A stretch of DNA of 64,000 bases from Bacteroides clarus YIT 12056 (GTDB lineage: Bacteria; Bacteroidota; Bacteroidia; Bacteroidales; Bacteroidaceae). The stretch's first letter is position 1; every line of letters starts with the position of its first letter. Shown here piece by piece: positions 10,301-19,700 of the stretch. The notes beneath the pieces are model-generated. The model saw only the letters and a list, made by a program, of their open reading frames with translations. It had not been told where the DNA came from and did no database searches. Position numbers and translations under genes: made by a program. The DNA lies in the NCBI RefSeq assembly GCF_900129655.1, contig NZ_FQWK01000007.1, positions 114,637 through 178,636 of the forward strand, written 5' to 3'.

Positions 10301-10806
10301 GAGCAGACTATAAAGGTTTCGACCTTTCTGTCTTCATGCAAGGAGTAGGCAAGCGTCAGATATGGGGTAACGGATTCTTGGCTATCCCCGGCTACAATAC
10401 CGCCGATGGCGCTCTTCCCGATGCTATCGCAAGCGACTACTGGACTGAAGATAATCCCGGAGCATTCTATGCGCGCCCGTGGAACCAAGCCGGTTCAAAC
10501 GATGCTTATAACTATTACAAACAGTCTCGTTATCTATTAAACATGTCTTATTTCCGTATCAAGAATATCACATTAGGTTATTCTCTTCCGGAAAATATCA
10601 TCAAAAAGGTACGCATGCAAAAAGCACGTATCTATCTGGCATTGGAAAACTTCTTTACATTTGACAAGTTGAACGGACTCCCCATCGATCCGGAAGCCAT
10701 CTCAGGTTATTCCATGTTCGACACAGAGAACTACAACAGTGGCCGTACAGGTGTGGGAACTCCAACTTTCAAGAGTGTATCAGTAGGTGTACAGTTGAAC
10801 TTCTAA
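7318..10806 (+). CDS. SusC/RagA-family TonB-linked outer-membrane transporter
   Basis: A protein of 1162 residues from the chosen ATG (MNEDRKKRGIANHK), a start set by homology with the other susC leader. A signal/anchor segment around ILMTVAICALFLGSGNTFA precedes a carboxypeptidase-regulatory-like domain (VNVLVVDAQGEPIIGANVIE), the TonB-box-like LLDEVVVVGYG, a plug ending ASIYGAKAAFGVVLITTKKG, and a long barrel ending VSVGVQLNF. No STN domain. It is longer than the left paralogue (1068), mainly in the barrel loops. susD follows after 13 bases. It stands at the head of the plus-strand side of the peptidoglycan-related locus, so oligomeric murein fragments are the inferred cargo. Confidence 0.92.
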   Translation: MNEDRKKRGIANHKILMTVAICALFLGSGNTFAARSASHENHGITEQMQSVAVNVLVVDAQGEPIIGANVIEKGTTNGGITDINGKIKMNVKAGAILQISFVGYTTQEVKASPNLRVVLKDDTELLDEVVVVGYGSQKKENLTGAVSSVNVNQTLEGRPIADIGRGLQGTTPGLSIQVPSGEVGSDPIIKIRGQVGSIEGEATPLILLDNVEIPSIQMVNPDDIESISVLKDAASASIYGAKAAFGVVLITTKKGAKTDKVNVSYQGNLSFQNMAKEMKMGQLNALEYSVEAMKRSGKTVTGGISFYMTESGLERARKWQNKYGGKLGPDDPYVYGRDWYVDANGRNIGLRTFDPYDYMVREWAPTHSHNVSINGKSGKTTYNIGLGYLHQNGMMKPAKKDDFTRYNASVRLSTEINKYLTVRAGSIFSSRDKRYPYATSSTTADPWLYLYRWGPNMPLGVNEDGNDLRSPWSETKQANTASQVDNYLNISLGTTVNVTKDWKFDFDYTYASETGVIKRPGTRYSAANAWMAGTLKTDAAGNQIYVNDLGQQVAATAEGAMPAYELPYQEYTAHGANPDHIYRKSSGARRHTFNATTDYNWQLNDDNNFKFLLGMNLVTYDYEDNWSQITDLTDITNPQFDLAVGTQTASGNQKWEGQMGYFGRINYNYKEKYLLEANLRYDGTSKFPSGMKWRWFPSFSAGWRLSEEAFMEWAKPTLNSFKIRGSWGIIGDQTVDNGLYVSSLGTGQVSWLGADGQKLFYRGTPTAVATSITWQDIATLDLGFDARFFHGDFGVTFDWYQRDTRNMIVPGAGVAYTFGAAAPKGNYGSLRTRGWEVSLDYNHRFNNGLGINAMFTLSDAQTEITEYSDTRLISDYYVGKKYGEIWGYRTERLYQKDDFVYDNNGELVTVWALNGKEVAAGTAGAKEMNKLKDPNGVYQDFLQSGDFKFGPGDVKYADLNGDGKLGNGAGTVDDPGDKEVIGNETPRFEYGIRLGADYKGFDLSVFMQGVGKRQIWGNGFLAIPGYNTADGALPDAIASDYWTEDNPGAFYARPWNQAGSNDAYNYYKQSRYLLNMSYFRIKNITLGYSLPENIIKKVRMQKARIYLALENFFTFDKLNGLPIDPEAISGYSMFDTENYNSGRTGVGTPTFKSVSVGVQLNF

Positions 10807-10819
10807 TAAACAGAATTAT

Positions 10820-12688
10820 ATGAAAAAATATATATTTGCTTTACTTTCTGCCGCAACCTTTATAATAAGCGGATGCGACTCGGTTCTGGAACGTCCGGTA
10901 CTGACGAAACCATTGGATGAAACATATGGAAAGACCGATACCGAATATCGGTTGTATGTTAACGAAGCATACCCCGTTTATTTTGTAGGGTATAACAGCA
11001 GTTGGGGTAGCGCCTACGCTCCTCTGAGAGGATATAATTTTTCTGACGACAACGCGTCATCGGGAAAACAGACTTCCTTTGAAAATACGATTCCTACCAG
11101 TCGCGGCAGCTACAATACCAGCGACCTTGCCAATTCATGGATTACCCAATACGCAGCCGGCAACTGGAACTTTGCCTGGGTACGTAAATGGAATATAATG
11201 ATTGACAAGTTGGAGCAGTATAAAAGTGTCTTAGAAGAAGAAACTTACAATCATTGGATGGGAGTAGCCCGGTTCTTACGCGGTTTTGAATACTGCCGTT
11301 TAGTGGAAACCTTTGGCGATGTGCCTTATTACAGCAAGTCCATCACCGATGCGGATACCGATGAAATGTACAAAGACCGTACTCCGCGTAATGAAGTAAT
11401 GGGATATGTATACGAAGATTTTGATTTTGCACTAAACAACATCCGCAAAAATGACGGTACCCAATATCTGAACAGATATATCGCTGCCGGTTTCATCAGC
11501 CGCCTGATGTTATTTGAAGGAACTTGGCAGAAATATCACAAAAGCGATACCGAACTTGCAAAAAAATACCTGACGCAAGCGAAAGAGGCAGGTGAACTGG
11601 TATTGGGCAACAACCAGTGGCAAATCTCCAGTGACTTCAAGAGCCTGTTCGGTTCGATGGATTTGAGCGGAAACAAAGAAGTTTTAATGTACAGACACTA
11701 TGATGCTGGTGTCAGCGTAACCCACTGTGTGGCCTCTTACTCCAACGGTGCGGAAAGTCAAGGCGGCGCCACTCTGGCATTAGCGAAATCATTCATCTGC
11801 AATGACGGTAAAGTGTACCAAAACTCAAGCCTTGCGGATGCGGACAACCTTGATATCGAGAATATGGCTAAAACCCGCGACCCGCGTTTTGAGGCGACAT
11901 TTTGGGACGAGCCGCGCATTCAAGCCGGTACACTGCTTTACAGTTGGAAATTCATAGACCGTGTCGGCCCCACTTATTTCGGCGGTACCTATCCTGCCCA
12001 ATATGGCAGTATGACTAATACAAACGACTATCCGGTCATGCGTCTGGCAGAGGTAATGTTGAACTGGCTGGAAGCTAAAGCAGAATTGGCGTTAATGGGT
12101 GGTGAGCTTGTTACACAAGACGATATCGATAATACAATCAATAAGATTCGCGACCGTCCTCTTGACGAAACCGCTATCAGCAAAGGTTTACAGAAAACAC
12201 GACACATGCAACTGGCTGAGATAACAGACAATTTCGACCCCGCACGAGATAAGGGAGATTTAGTAGCCGGTGACTATGCCGTAGATCCGTTAATTTGGGA
12301 AATTCGCCGTGAACGCCGAATGGAGTTTGTGTACGAACATTCCCGCCTGCTTGATTTGAAACGCTGGAAGAAGCTGCATTACATGAATAATAAAACATAT
12401 CCGGACACAATGCTCGGCTTATGGATAGATTTAAAAGCAGAACTTCCCAACTATCTTGAGGAGGACAATATTGATATCACGACTGTGGCAGTGCCTGATG
12501 GTAACGGATACAAATACATAACCTATGACGGAACCAATGCCGACGAAATGAAAGGTTTTTATGTCCCGGAAGCTGCCGAAGCAAGAGATGACTTCAGCGA
12601 TCGTTCATATTTGGCTCCTGTAGGTGAGGCTCAAATCAACGAGTATAATGCTAAAGGATATAAGTTAACGCAAACAACTCTCTGGTAA
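10820..12688 (+). CDS. SusD/RagB-family surface glycan-binding lipoprotein
   Basis: A 622-residue lipoprotein. The signal MKKYIFALLSAATFIISG is followed by the acylated Cys of the lipobox and DSVLERP. The typical SusD pattern is present: an early W/N-rich region with TPR-like helices (WNIMIDKLEQYKSVLEEETY; ARFLRGFEYCRLVETFGDVP) and the C-terminal RRERRMEFVYEHSRLLDLKRW signature. Slightly longer than the usual 500-600. It forms the surface lid of the SusC immediately upstream (13-base spacing). A strong terminator follows, so susC-susD is probably a bicistronic unit separate from the downstream catabolic genes. Confidence 0.92.
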   Translation: MKKYIFALLSAATFIISGCDSVLERPVLTKPLDETYGKTDTEYRLYVNEAYPVYFVGYNSSWGSAYAPLRGYNFSDDNASSGKQTSFENTIPTSRGSYNTSDLANSWITQYAAGNWNFAWVRKWNIMIDKLEQYKSVLEEETYNHWMGVARFLRGFEYCRLVETFGDVPYYSKSITDADTDEMYKDRTPRNEVMGYVYEDFDFALNNIRKNDGTQYLNRYIAAGFISRLMLFEGTWQKYHKSDTELAKKYLTQAKEAGELVLGNNQWQISSDFKSLFGSMDLSGNKEVLMYRHYDAGVSVTHCVASYSNGAESQGGATLALAKSFICNDGKVYQNSSLADADNLDIENMAKTRDPRFEATFWDEPRIQAGTLLYSWKFIDRVGPTYFGGTYPAQYGSMTNTNDYPVMRLAEVMLNWLEAKAELALMGGELVTQDDIDNTINKIRDRPLDETAISKGLQKTRHMQLAEITDNFDPARDKGDLVAGDYAVDPLIWEIRRERRMEFVYEHSRLLDLKRWKKLHYMNNKTYPDTMLGLWIDLKAELPNYLEEDNIDITTVAVPDGNGYKYITYDGTNADEMKGFYVPEAAEARDDFSDRSYLAPVGEAQINEYNAKGYKLTQTTLW

Positions 12689-12706
12689 CAGAAGAGCATT
12701 GCCGAT

Positions 12707-12759
12707 AAGAGGTATATTAAGGAGGGGAGCGGCTTCCATTCTTAATATACCTCTTTTTT
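12707..12759 (+). terminator. Rho-independent terminator after susD
   Basis: A perfect 15-bp stem (arms 12,707-12,721 and 12,741-12,755, AAGAGGTATATTAAG with its complement), 19-nt loop, followed by a T-run. Reading the other way only two T follow, so it serves mainly the susC-susD unit. Confidence 0.9.
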
Positions 12760-12781
12760 ATAATACTCTGTCTATGAATTA

Positions 12782-13888
12782 TTATAAATTGAACTCCTGA
12801 TTAATTCTTCTCGCCGCTTCCAGCTTTCCGTCTTTCAATAAAGCCCGGGCATTAAAGAAATTGACCCCATCGGCTCCTGCCTCAATGGATAATTTAGCCG
12901 CCTGATACAACTCTTCCGCTGTAATATCGGGTACAAACAAACCGGAAACATATTTATTTTTATGGAAAGTCTCGCGTAAGCCGTTCTCAACACTAAACGG
13001 TATCCAGTCAAGGCTTTCCGAATAGAAAGACTGATAGTTCATCGGGCATACGATATCCAGCTTCCATGTAGGCCAGTCCTGATATACCGTCATACGCGCA
13101 CGGGTGGGATACGGAAATACCGCAGCCGAAAGTAACTTGCCCTTAGCGTGGGTTTCGCCGGCAATTTCGTTGACCAGAGAGGAAACTTCATTCAAACGGA
13201 ATTGCAACCATTCCGGACTCATCCAGGGAGCCTGCAAATCCAACGGAGAATAACCGAACTGTTTTTTGAACTTTTCAATCGCTGCCGGATGATAGCCGAA
13301 ATCATATTCCGCACGATAGGTATCCTGCTGAATTTTAAATTTATACTGTTGCAACCGTCTTCCCAATACGGCATCATTATAACGGATAAAATCCAGATGC
13401 ACAGAAGTCAATCCTTCTAAAGCCGCATACGAAGCCGCCTTATCTTTCATATACCGGCGAGCTTCCGGAACAGACGGGCTCAACCACTTATAATGTTTTA
13501 CATAAGGATCGTACTCATGGCTATTATAGCCTACACGATTGACATCAAACCATTCCGGATGCGCCAATGCCGCAGAATCCCGGGGAGCATTCACCGTAAA
13601 CATCCAAGCATGTACCTTCGCCCCCGGATAGAACTTGGCAGCCTCGATATAACGTGCCACTTCCTCAGGAGAGCCGCACATGTAATAGTTTTTAATTCCC
13701 GCCTCATCAAAAGGCTTCATCCAGCGGATAATAGAATCTACCGAAGCCGTTTTATCCACATCGTCCCATACGCCTAAAGCAATTTTCTGTTCTGTTACGG
13801 GTGTTTTCTTCTTGCTTTTTGCAGAAACCGGCAATACACTGTAACAAAAAAAACAAACAAGTGCTACAAATAAATAAGTAGTTTTCAT
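12782..13888 (-). CDS. Secreted family-10-like glycosyl hydrolase (GHL10/DUF187, DigH-like)
   Basis: A 368-residue secreted protein from the ATG at 13,888 (MKTTYLFVALVCFFC, cleavage near VSA-KSKKK). A TIM-barrel glycosidase-like fold is suggested by LGVWDDV, a central HLDFIRYND (the GHL10 'hLDyiRY' signature) and CPMNYQSFY. Known background: E. coli DigH (YddW) of this family cleaves peptide-free peptidoglycan glycan strands. The position, convergent with susD and divergent from a NamZ-like muramidase gene, supports a role on denuded glycan. Family and context are clear; the exact bond cleaved is inference. It has its own promoter. Confidence 0.7.
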   Translation of the reverse strand: MKTTYLFVALVCFFCYSVLPVSAKSKKKTPVTEQKIALGVWDDVDKTASVDSIIRWMKPFDEAGIKNYYMCGSPEEVARYIEAAKFYPGAKVHAWMFTVNAPRDSAALAHPEWFDVNRVGYNSHEYDPYVKHYKWLSPSVPEARRYMKDKAASYAALEGLTSVHLDFIRYNDAVLGRRLQQYKFKIQQDTYRAEYDFGYHPAAIEKFKKQFGYSPLDLQAPWMSPEWLQFRLNEVSSLVNEIAGETHAKGKLLSAAVFPYPTRARMTVYQDWPTWKLDIVCPMNYQSFYSESLDWIPFSVENGLRETFHKNKYVSGLFVPDITAEELYQAAKLSIEAGADGVNFFNARALLKDGKLEAARRINQEFNL

Positions 13889-13936
13889 GATGATGATTTT
13901 AAGAGTTATACAACATAAATTAAATTCGCATGGTGG

Positions 13937-13944
13937 CAAAGATA
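13937..13944 (-). promoter_or_regulatory. -7 promoter box of the GHL10-like gene
   Basis: TATCTTTG on the minus strand, 49 bases upstream of the start codon. With the plus-strand box at 14,049 it makes a compact divergent promoter region of about 200 bases. Confidence 0.6.
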
Positions 13945-14026
13945 GTATTTTCTTGAATATCAGCTAATGCCTGCGTCAATTAATTGCAAATTAATAATTA
14001 TAATACTAAATATTCGCAAATAATTG

Positions 14027-14056
14027 TTTTTGATATTAAAATAAAAAGTATCTTTG
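14027..14056 (+). promoter_or_regulatory. Promoter of the NamZ-like/catabolic series
   Basis: TATCTTTG at 14,049-14,056 is a consensus -7 box, with TTTTTG at 14,027-14,032 as the nearest -33-like element (spacing 16, slightly short). It lies 31 bases before the first ATG of the long plus-strand series. Confidence 0.65.
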
Positions 14057-14087
14057 TTCCATACAAATTCCCCTTAATAATACTATT

Positions 14088-15254
14088 ATGAAGAAGCTGC
14101 TACTATTGACCATTCTGCTATGTAGTTCATTATTGTGTCAAGCGCAAAAAGAGCGCATTATCTTAGGCGATGAACAAACTTCAGAGTATTTTCCAATCCT
14201 GAAAGGAAAACGAATTGCGATTTTCTCCAATCACACCGGAATGGTGGGAGACAAGCACTTACTGGATGTTCTGCTGGAAAACAAATTCAACGTAGTAGCA
14301 ATCTTTTCACCCGAGCACGGTTTCCGCGGAGATGCGGATGCGGGAGAGCATGTATCCAATTCCGTTGATAAAAAAACAGGGGTTCCCATCCTTTCCCTTT
14401 ATGACGGAAAAGACAAAAAGCCGAGTGAAGCATCCATGAGAAAATTTGATATACTGGTTATCGATATACAAGACGTCGGCTTGCGATTCTATACCTATTA
14501 TATCACAATGTGCCGATTGATGGACGCCTGTGCGGAATACAACCGCAAGGTTTTATTGTTGGACCGTCCCAATCCGAACGGACATTATGTAGACGGCCCG
14601 ATACTGGATATGAAATATAAATCCGGAGTAGGCTGGTTGCCTATCCCCATCGTACACGGAATGACGCTGGGCGAGCTGGCGTTAATGGTAAACGGCGAAC
14701 GCTGGTTGCCGGCTTCACGCGTATGCGACCTTACCGTTATACCTTGTAAGAACTATACACATCAGACCAAATACGTCTTGCCGATTCCACCTTCTCCCAA
14801 CTTGCCCGACATGAAGTCCATTTATCTATATCCGGCTACCTGCTATTTTGAGGCTACGCCCGTCAGTCTGGGCAGAGGGACCTCACTCCCCTTTCAGGTA
14901 TACGGCCATCCCAACATGACAGGCTATAATTACAGCTTTACACCTAAAAGCATTCCCGGAGCCAAAAATCCTCCGCAACTGAACAAACTGTGCCATGGTG
15001 TAAACCTCAGTAATATGAGCGACGAGGAAATCTGGGAGCGCGGAGTAGACCTGAGCTACATAATCGATGCGTATAAGAATCTGAATATGGGTGATCATTT
15101 TTTCCGCCCTTTCTTCGAACTGTTAGTTGGAACCGACTATGTTCGTAAAATGATAGAAGACGGAAAAAGCGCCGGAGAAATAAAAAGCCGTTGGAAAGGC
15201 GATGTGGAAAAGTTCAAGGAACAACGGAAACCTTATTTGTTGTACCAAGAATAA
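14088..15254 (+). CDS. namZ: DUF1343 exo-beta-N-acetylmuramidase-like protein (NamZ type), exported
   Basis: A 388-residue protein with a Sec signal (MKKLLLLTILLCSSLLCQAQ). DUF1343 motifs in order: FSPEHGFRGDADAGE, IDIQDVGLRFYTYY, LLDRPNPNG, HGMTLGELALMVNGE, PPSPNLPD and FEATPVSLGRGTSLPFQ. Known background: Bacillus subtilis NamZ of this family removes MurNAc from the non-reducing end of peptide-free murein. All canonical motifs are present, so this copy should be catalytic. It is the first gene after the promoter at 14,049; a symporter gene follows after 57 bases, consistent with release of MurNAc in the periplasm and uptake. Confidence 0.85.
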   Translation: MKKLLLLTILLCSSLLCQAQKERIILGDEQTSEYFPILKGKRIAIFSNHTGMVGDKHLLDVLLENKFNVVAIFSPEHGFRGDADAGEHVSNSVDKKTGVPILSLYDGKDKKPSEASMRKFDILVIDIQDVGLRFYTYYITMCRLMDACAEYNRKVLLLDRPNPNGHYVDGPILDMKYKSGVGWLPIPIVHGMTLGELALMVNGERWLPASRVCDLTVIPCKNYTHQTKYVLPIPPSPNLPDMKSIYLYPATCYFEATPVSLGRGTSLPFQVYGHPNMTGYNYSFTPKSIPGAKNPPQLNKLCHGVNLSNMSDEEIWERGVDLSYIIDAYKNLNMGDHFFRPFFELLVGTDYVRKMIEDGKSAGEIKSRWKGDVEKFKEQRKPYLLYQE

Positions 15255-15311
15255 TCATTCATAAAAAACAATTACTAATCAACCTGTAAATACTAATACC
15301 CGATCACAACA

Positions 15312-16757
15312 ATGAGTCCACTATCCGTTATCATCACTATCGCCGTCTATTTTATAATACTATTTACAGTATCTTACATTGCCGGCAGAAAAGCAGACAA
15401 TGCAGGTTTCTTTGTAGGTAACCGCAAATCATCCTGGTATGTGGTAGCCTTTGCAATGATTGGCTCCAGCATATCCGGAGTAACGTATGTCTCCGTACCC
15501 GGCATGGTCGCCGCAAGTAACTTCGGCTATCTGCAAATGGTATTGGGATTTATTGCCGGACAGTTAATTATTGCTTTTGTCCTGACGCCCCTATTCTATC
15601 GGATGAACCTGGTTTCTATTTACGAATACCTGGAGAACCGTTTCGGCATGTCCTCATACCGGACCGGAGCCTGGTTTTTCTTTATCTCCAAAATGCTCGG
15701 GGCGGCAGTACGCTTATTCCTTGTCTGCCTGACATTGCAGTTGTTAGTATTTGAACCTTTCGGATTACCGTTTATTCTGAATGTGGCTATCACCGTAGCA
15801 TTGGTATGGTTGTATACGTTCCGCGGCGGAGTAAAGTCACTCATTTGGACAGACTCTTTGAAAACTTTCTGCCTCGTGGTATCGGTCGTACTATGTATCT
15901 GTTACATCGCTTCCGACCTTAATCTGTCTTTTACCGGCATGATAAGTACAATTGCCGACAGTGATATGTCCCGTATATTCTTCTTCGACGATGTCAACGG
16001 CAAACAATATTTCTTCAAGCAATTCTTTGCCGGAGCGTTTACCATGATAGCCATGACCGGATTAGACCAGGATATGATGCAGCGTAATCTCAGTTGTAAG
16101 AATTTTAAAGATTCACAAAAGAATATGATTACCAGTGTCATTTCACAGTTCTTCGTGATTCTGCTGTTCCTGATGCTGGGCGTATTGCTTTACATATTCG
16201 CCAACAGCCAGGGAATACAGGTAGACAAAAGCGACGAGCTTTTCCCCGTAATCGCTACCGGAAACTACTTCCCTGCCATTGTAGGTATCCTGTTTATTAT
16301 CGGCTTGATTTCTTCCGCTTATTCGGCGGCCGGTTCCGCCTTGACGGCTCTTACAACATCTTTCACCGTAGATATTCTCGGCACCAAAGGAAAAACGGAA
16401 GAAGAGATTGTTAAGATACGGAAACGGGTACACGTAGGAATGGCCGTAATAATGGGTATCACTATTTTTATATTTAACCTGCTGAACAATACCAGTGTAA
16501 TTGATGCCGTATATATTCTGGCAAGCTACACGTACGGTCCTATCTTAGGCTTATTTGCCTTCGGTATCTTTATGAAGCAACAGGTACGGGATAAATACAT
16601 ACCGCTGGTAGCGATCGTCTCCCCGTTCCTCTGCTTTATCCTGCAAAAGAATTCGGAAGCATGGTTCAACGGTTATCAGTTCAGCTACGAACTGCTTATA
16701 TTCAATGCACTGTTCACATTCATCGGACTCTGCATATTGATAAAGAAAGACAAATAG
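15312..16757 (+). CDS. Sodium/solute symporter (SSS family)
   Basis: A 481-residue integral membrane protein with about 13 hydrophobic segments. The N-terminal pattern GRKADNAGFFVGNRKSSWYVVAFAMIGSS and GVTYVSVPG are typical of SSS transporters (the group that includes SGLT-like, proline and sialic-acid carriers). Later segments include TGLDQDMMQR and a Ser-rich LISSAYSAAGSALTALTTSF that carries the usual Na+-site Ser/Thr. It lies between the NamZ-like and amidase genes (23 bases to the latter), so a liberated amino sugar or small muropeptide is the inferred cargo; sugar specificity is not readable from the sequence. Confidence 0.82.
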   Translation: MSPLSVIITIAVYFIILFTVSYIAGRKADNAGFFVGNRKSSWYVVAFAMIGSSISGVTYVSVPGMVAASNFGYLQMVLGFIAGQLIIAFVLTPLFYRMNLVSIYEYLENRFGMSSYRTGAWFFFISKMLGAAVRLFLVCLTLQLLVFEPFGLPFILNVAITVALVWLYTFRGGVKSLIWTDSLKTFCLVVSVVLCICYIASDLNLSFTGMISTIADSDMSRIFFFDDVNGKQYFFKQFFAGAFTMIAMTGLDQDMMQRNLSCKNFKDSQKNMITSVISQFFVILLFLMLGVLLYIFANSQGIQVDKSDELFPVIATGNYFPAIVGILFIIGLISSAYSAAGSALTALTTSFTVDILGTKGKTEEEIVKIRKRVHVGMAVIMGITIFIFNLLNNTSVIDAVYILASYTYGPILGLFAFGIFMKQQVRDKYIPLVAIVSPFLCFILQKNSEAWFNGYQFSYELLIFNALFTFIGLCILIKKDK

Positions 16758-16780
16758 AACATTTAACTTAATACATCATC

Positions 16781-19700
16781 ATGAGTGTAAGACTTCACTT
16801 TTTATTCAGCATGCTCGCCGCCGCCCTCATCCCCCAGTTGGGCGGCGCGCAAGAGCTTCCGGCAGAAACCCGCCGGAAGATAGGGAAATTTCTGGATGCC
16901 ACTGCGCGGAAAGAAATATCCATAGGACGCATCACGATTGATTCCGTTGCCATAGAGGGCAGCACCCTGCAGCTCTTCGCGAATATGAACTGCTCCTATA
17001 TTCCTTTTCGGGAAGCTAATGTGGCGGAAATTTATCAAGGAATCAACGCTTTGTTACCGAGCGGATTTACAAAATACAAGCTACAGTTACGTACCAATAA
17101 ACACAGTATTGAAGAATTGATACCGCAAGCATTGCGCTCAAAGAAAGATAAAAAATCCCTGACATTCTGTCAAAATGTAGAAAAGCCTTTAGTAAGCAAA
17201 GTCTCCAGGCCTTATACTCCTGCCAACGGACTGCAAAACCGGCATATAGCTTTATGGCAGAGTCACGGTTTCTACTACGAACCGAAGCTCAACCGCTGGG
17301 AATGGCAGCGTGCCCGTTGTCTGCAAACAGTGGAAGACCTGTACACCCAAAGTTTCGTGTTACCCTATCTCATCCCGATGCTGGAGAATGCCGGAGCCAA
17401 TGTGCTGATTCCGCGCGAACGTGACTGCCAGACGGCCGAAATCATTATAGACAATGACGGTTGTCTTAATACACGCTCCGCATATGTGGAAAATACCGCA
17501 GACAAGGCATGGATGCAAGGCAACGGAAAAGGTTTTGCGCATCTTCGTTCGCAATACACAGACTTTGAAAACCCTTTCAAAGAGGGGACTTTCCGTACCA
17601 TAGAAACTATCAAGAAAGGAAAAGAAAGTATTGCCGAATGGATTCCTGAGATACCTCAAAACGGACAATACGCAGTTTACGTGTCTTATCAAACCGTCCC
17701 GAACAGTAGCGATGACGCCCTTTATACCGTTTATCATAAAGGCGGGATATCTCAATTCAAAGTGAACCAAAAGATGGGAGGAGGTACCTGGATTTATTTA
17801 GGAACCTTCGGTTTCGATGCGGGAAAAAACAATACCTGTAAAGTAACCCTGAGCAACCGTTCCGACAAAGCCGGACAAATCGTGACAGCCGATGCCGTAA
17901 AGATTGGCGGCGGTATGGGAAACATTGCCCGTCGCATCTCGGAAGAAGGAGCGACTGATAATTTGAAGAGTTCCGACAAAACCGTCAATTCATCCAACGC
18001 AACAGGAAATACAACGGCGACACATCAATCGGCTTATGTCACCGAATACCAAAAGAGCGGTTACCCCCGTTTCTGCGAAGCCGCCCGCTATTGGATGCAA
18101 TGGGCAGGAATTCCGGACAGTGTGTATTCCGAAAGTCATGGTAAGAACGACTACACGGATGATTATAAAAGCCGCGGCATATGGGTGAACTACCTTGCCG
18201 GCGGTTCTGCCGCCAATCCCACAGAGAAAGGGCTGAACATTCCGATAGATATGGCATTCGCTTTTCACTCGGACGCCGGAACCACACTCAACGACTCTGT
18301 CATCGGAACACTCGGCATCTATCAGACAGACGCTTACAACGGCGTATTCGCCAATGGCGCCTCACGTTATCTGTCTCATGACCTGACAGACCTTATCCAA
18401 TCCAATATCGTGCGTGATATTCGGACACTGTACGAGCCTCGATGGACCCGTCGCGGCAAATGGAACCAATCGTACTATGAGGCTCGTGTGCCACGAGTAC
18501 CGACAATGTTGCTCGAATTGCTCTCTCATCAGAACTTTGCCGATATGCGTTACGGTATCGACCCCCGTTTCCGATTTACCGTCAGCCGCGCCATTTACAA
18601 AGGCATGTTACAATTTCTCTGTTCGCAATACCACATGGATTATGTAGTACAACCGCTACCGGTTGACCACATGGCTTTGCGTATGATTGGCGAGAATGAA
18701 ATTGAGCTGACCTGGCAACCGGTGACCGACTCTTTGGAACCGACCGCCACTGCCGAAAAATATATTGTCTATACCCGAATCGGCAACGGAGATTTTGATA
18801 ATGGCATAGTGGTAGATAAGAACAGTTACCGTACCGCCCTCCCTGCCGGCGTTGTATGCAGCTATAAAGTAACCGCCCTCAACAAAGGCGGTGAGAGTTT
18901 CCCCTCTGAGATTCTTTCAGCCGGAAAAGCTTTCAACAGCAAGGGTACCGTATTAGTGGTTAACGGATTCGACCGCATCAGCGCTCCGGCAGATTTTGTA
19001 GCCCCGGCTCCGGCGGATACATTGCTGGCCGGTTTTCTGGACGAATCAGACCACGGAGTACCTTACATCAAAGATATCAGCTATATAGGAAAAATGAAAG
19101 AATACCGTCGTTCCGTTCCCTGGATGGATGATGACGCATCCGGCTTTGGCGACAGTTACAGCAACTATGAAACACAGGTTATCGCCGGAAACACATTTGA
19201 CTATCCTGCCCTGCATGGAGCTGCCATATTAAAATCCGGTTACTCTTTCGTTTCCAGCAGCGACGAAGCCGTTGAAAACGGAAAAGTCACCTTGAACGAT
19301 TATAAATACGCCGACCTTATCCTCGGTAAAGAATGTCAGACCAAGATAGGCAGGGGCGGAGTGAAACCGCTGGAGTTCAAAACATTCAGTAAGCCGATGC
19401 AAGACTGTATTACATCTTACTGTAACCAAGGCGGCAATATCTTTATATCAGGCGCCTATGTAGGAACCGACTTATGGGATAATCGCCTGATTCCCGCCAA
19501 TGAAGAAGACAAGAAATTTGCCACGGAAGTTCTGAAATATAAGTGGCGTACAGGACAAGCCACAACGATGGGCAAAGTAAAGTGCGTAGCTTCTCCGTTC
19601 CCGTCTCTTTCTGGAAACTATACTTATTATAATGAGTTGAATACGGATTCTTACGTTGTGGAATCTCCTGACGCCATCGAGCCCGCTACGAAAGAAGCAT

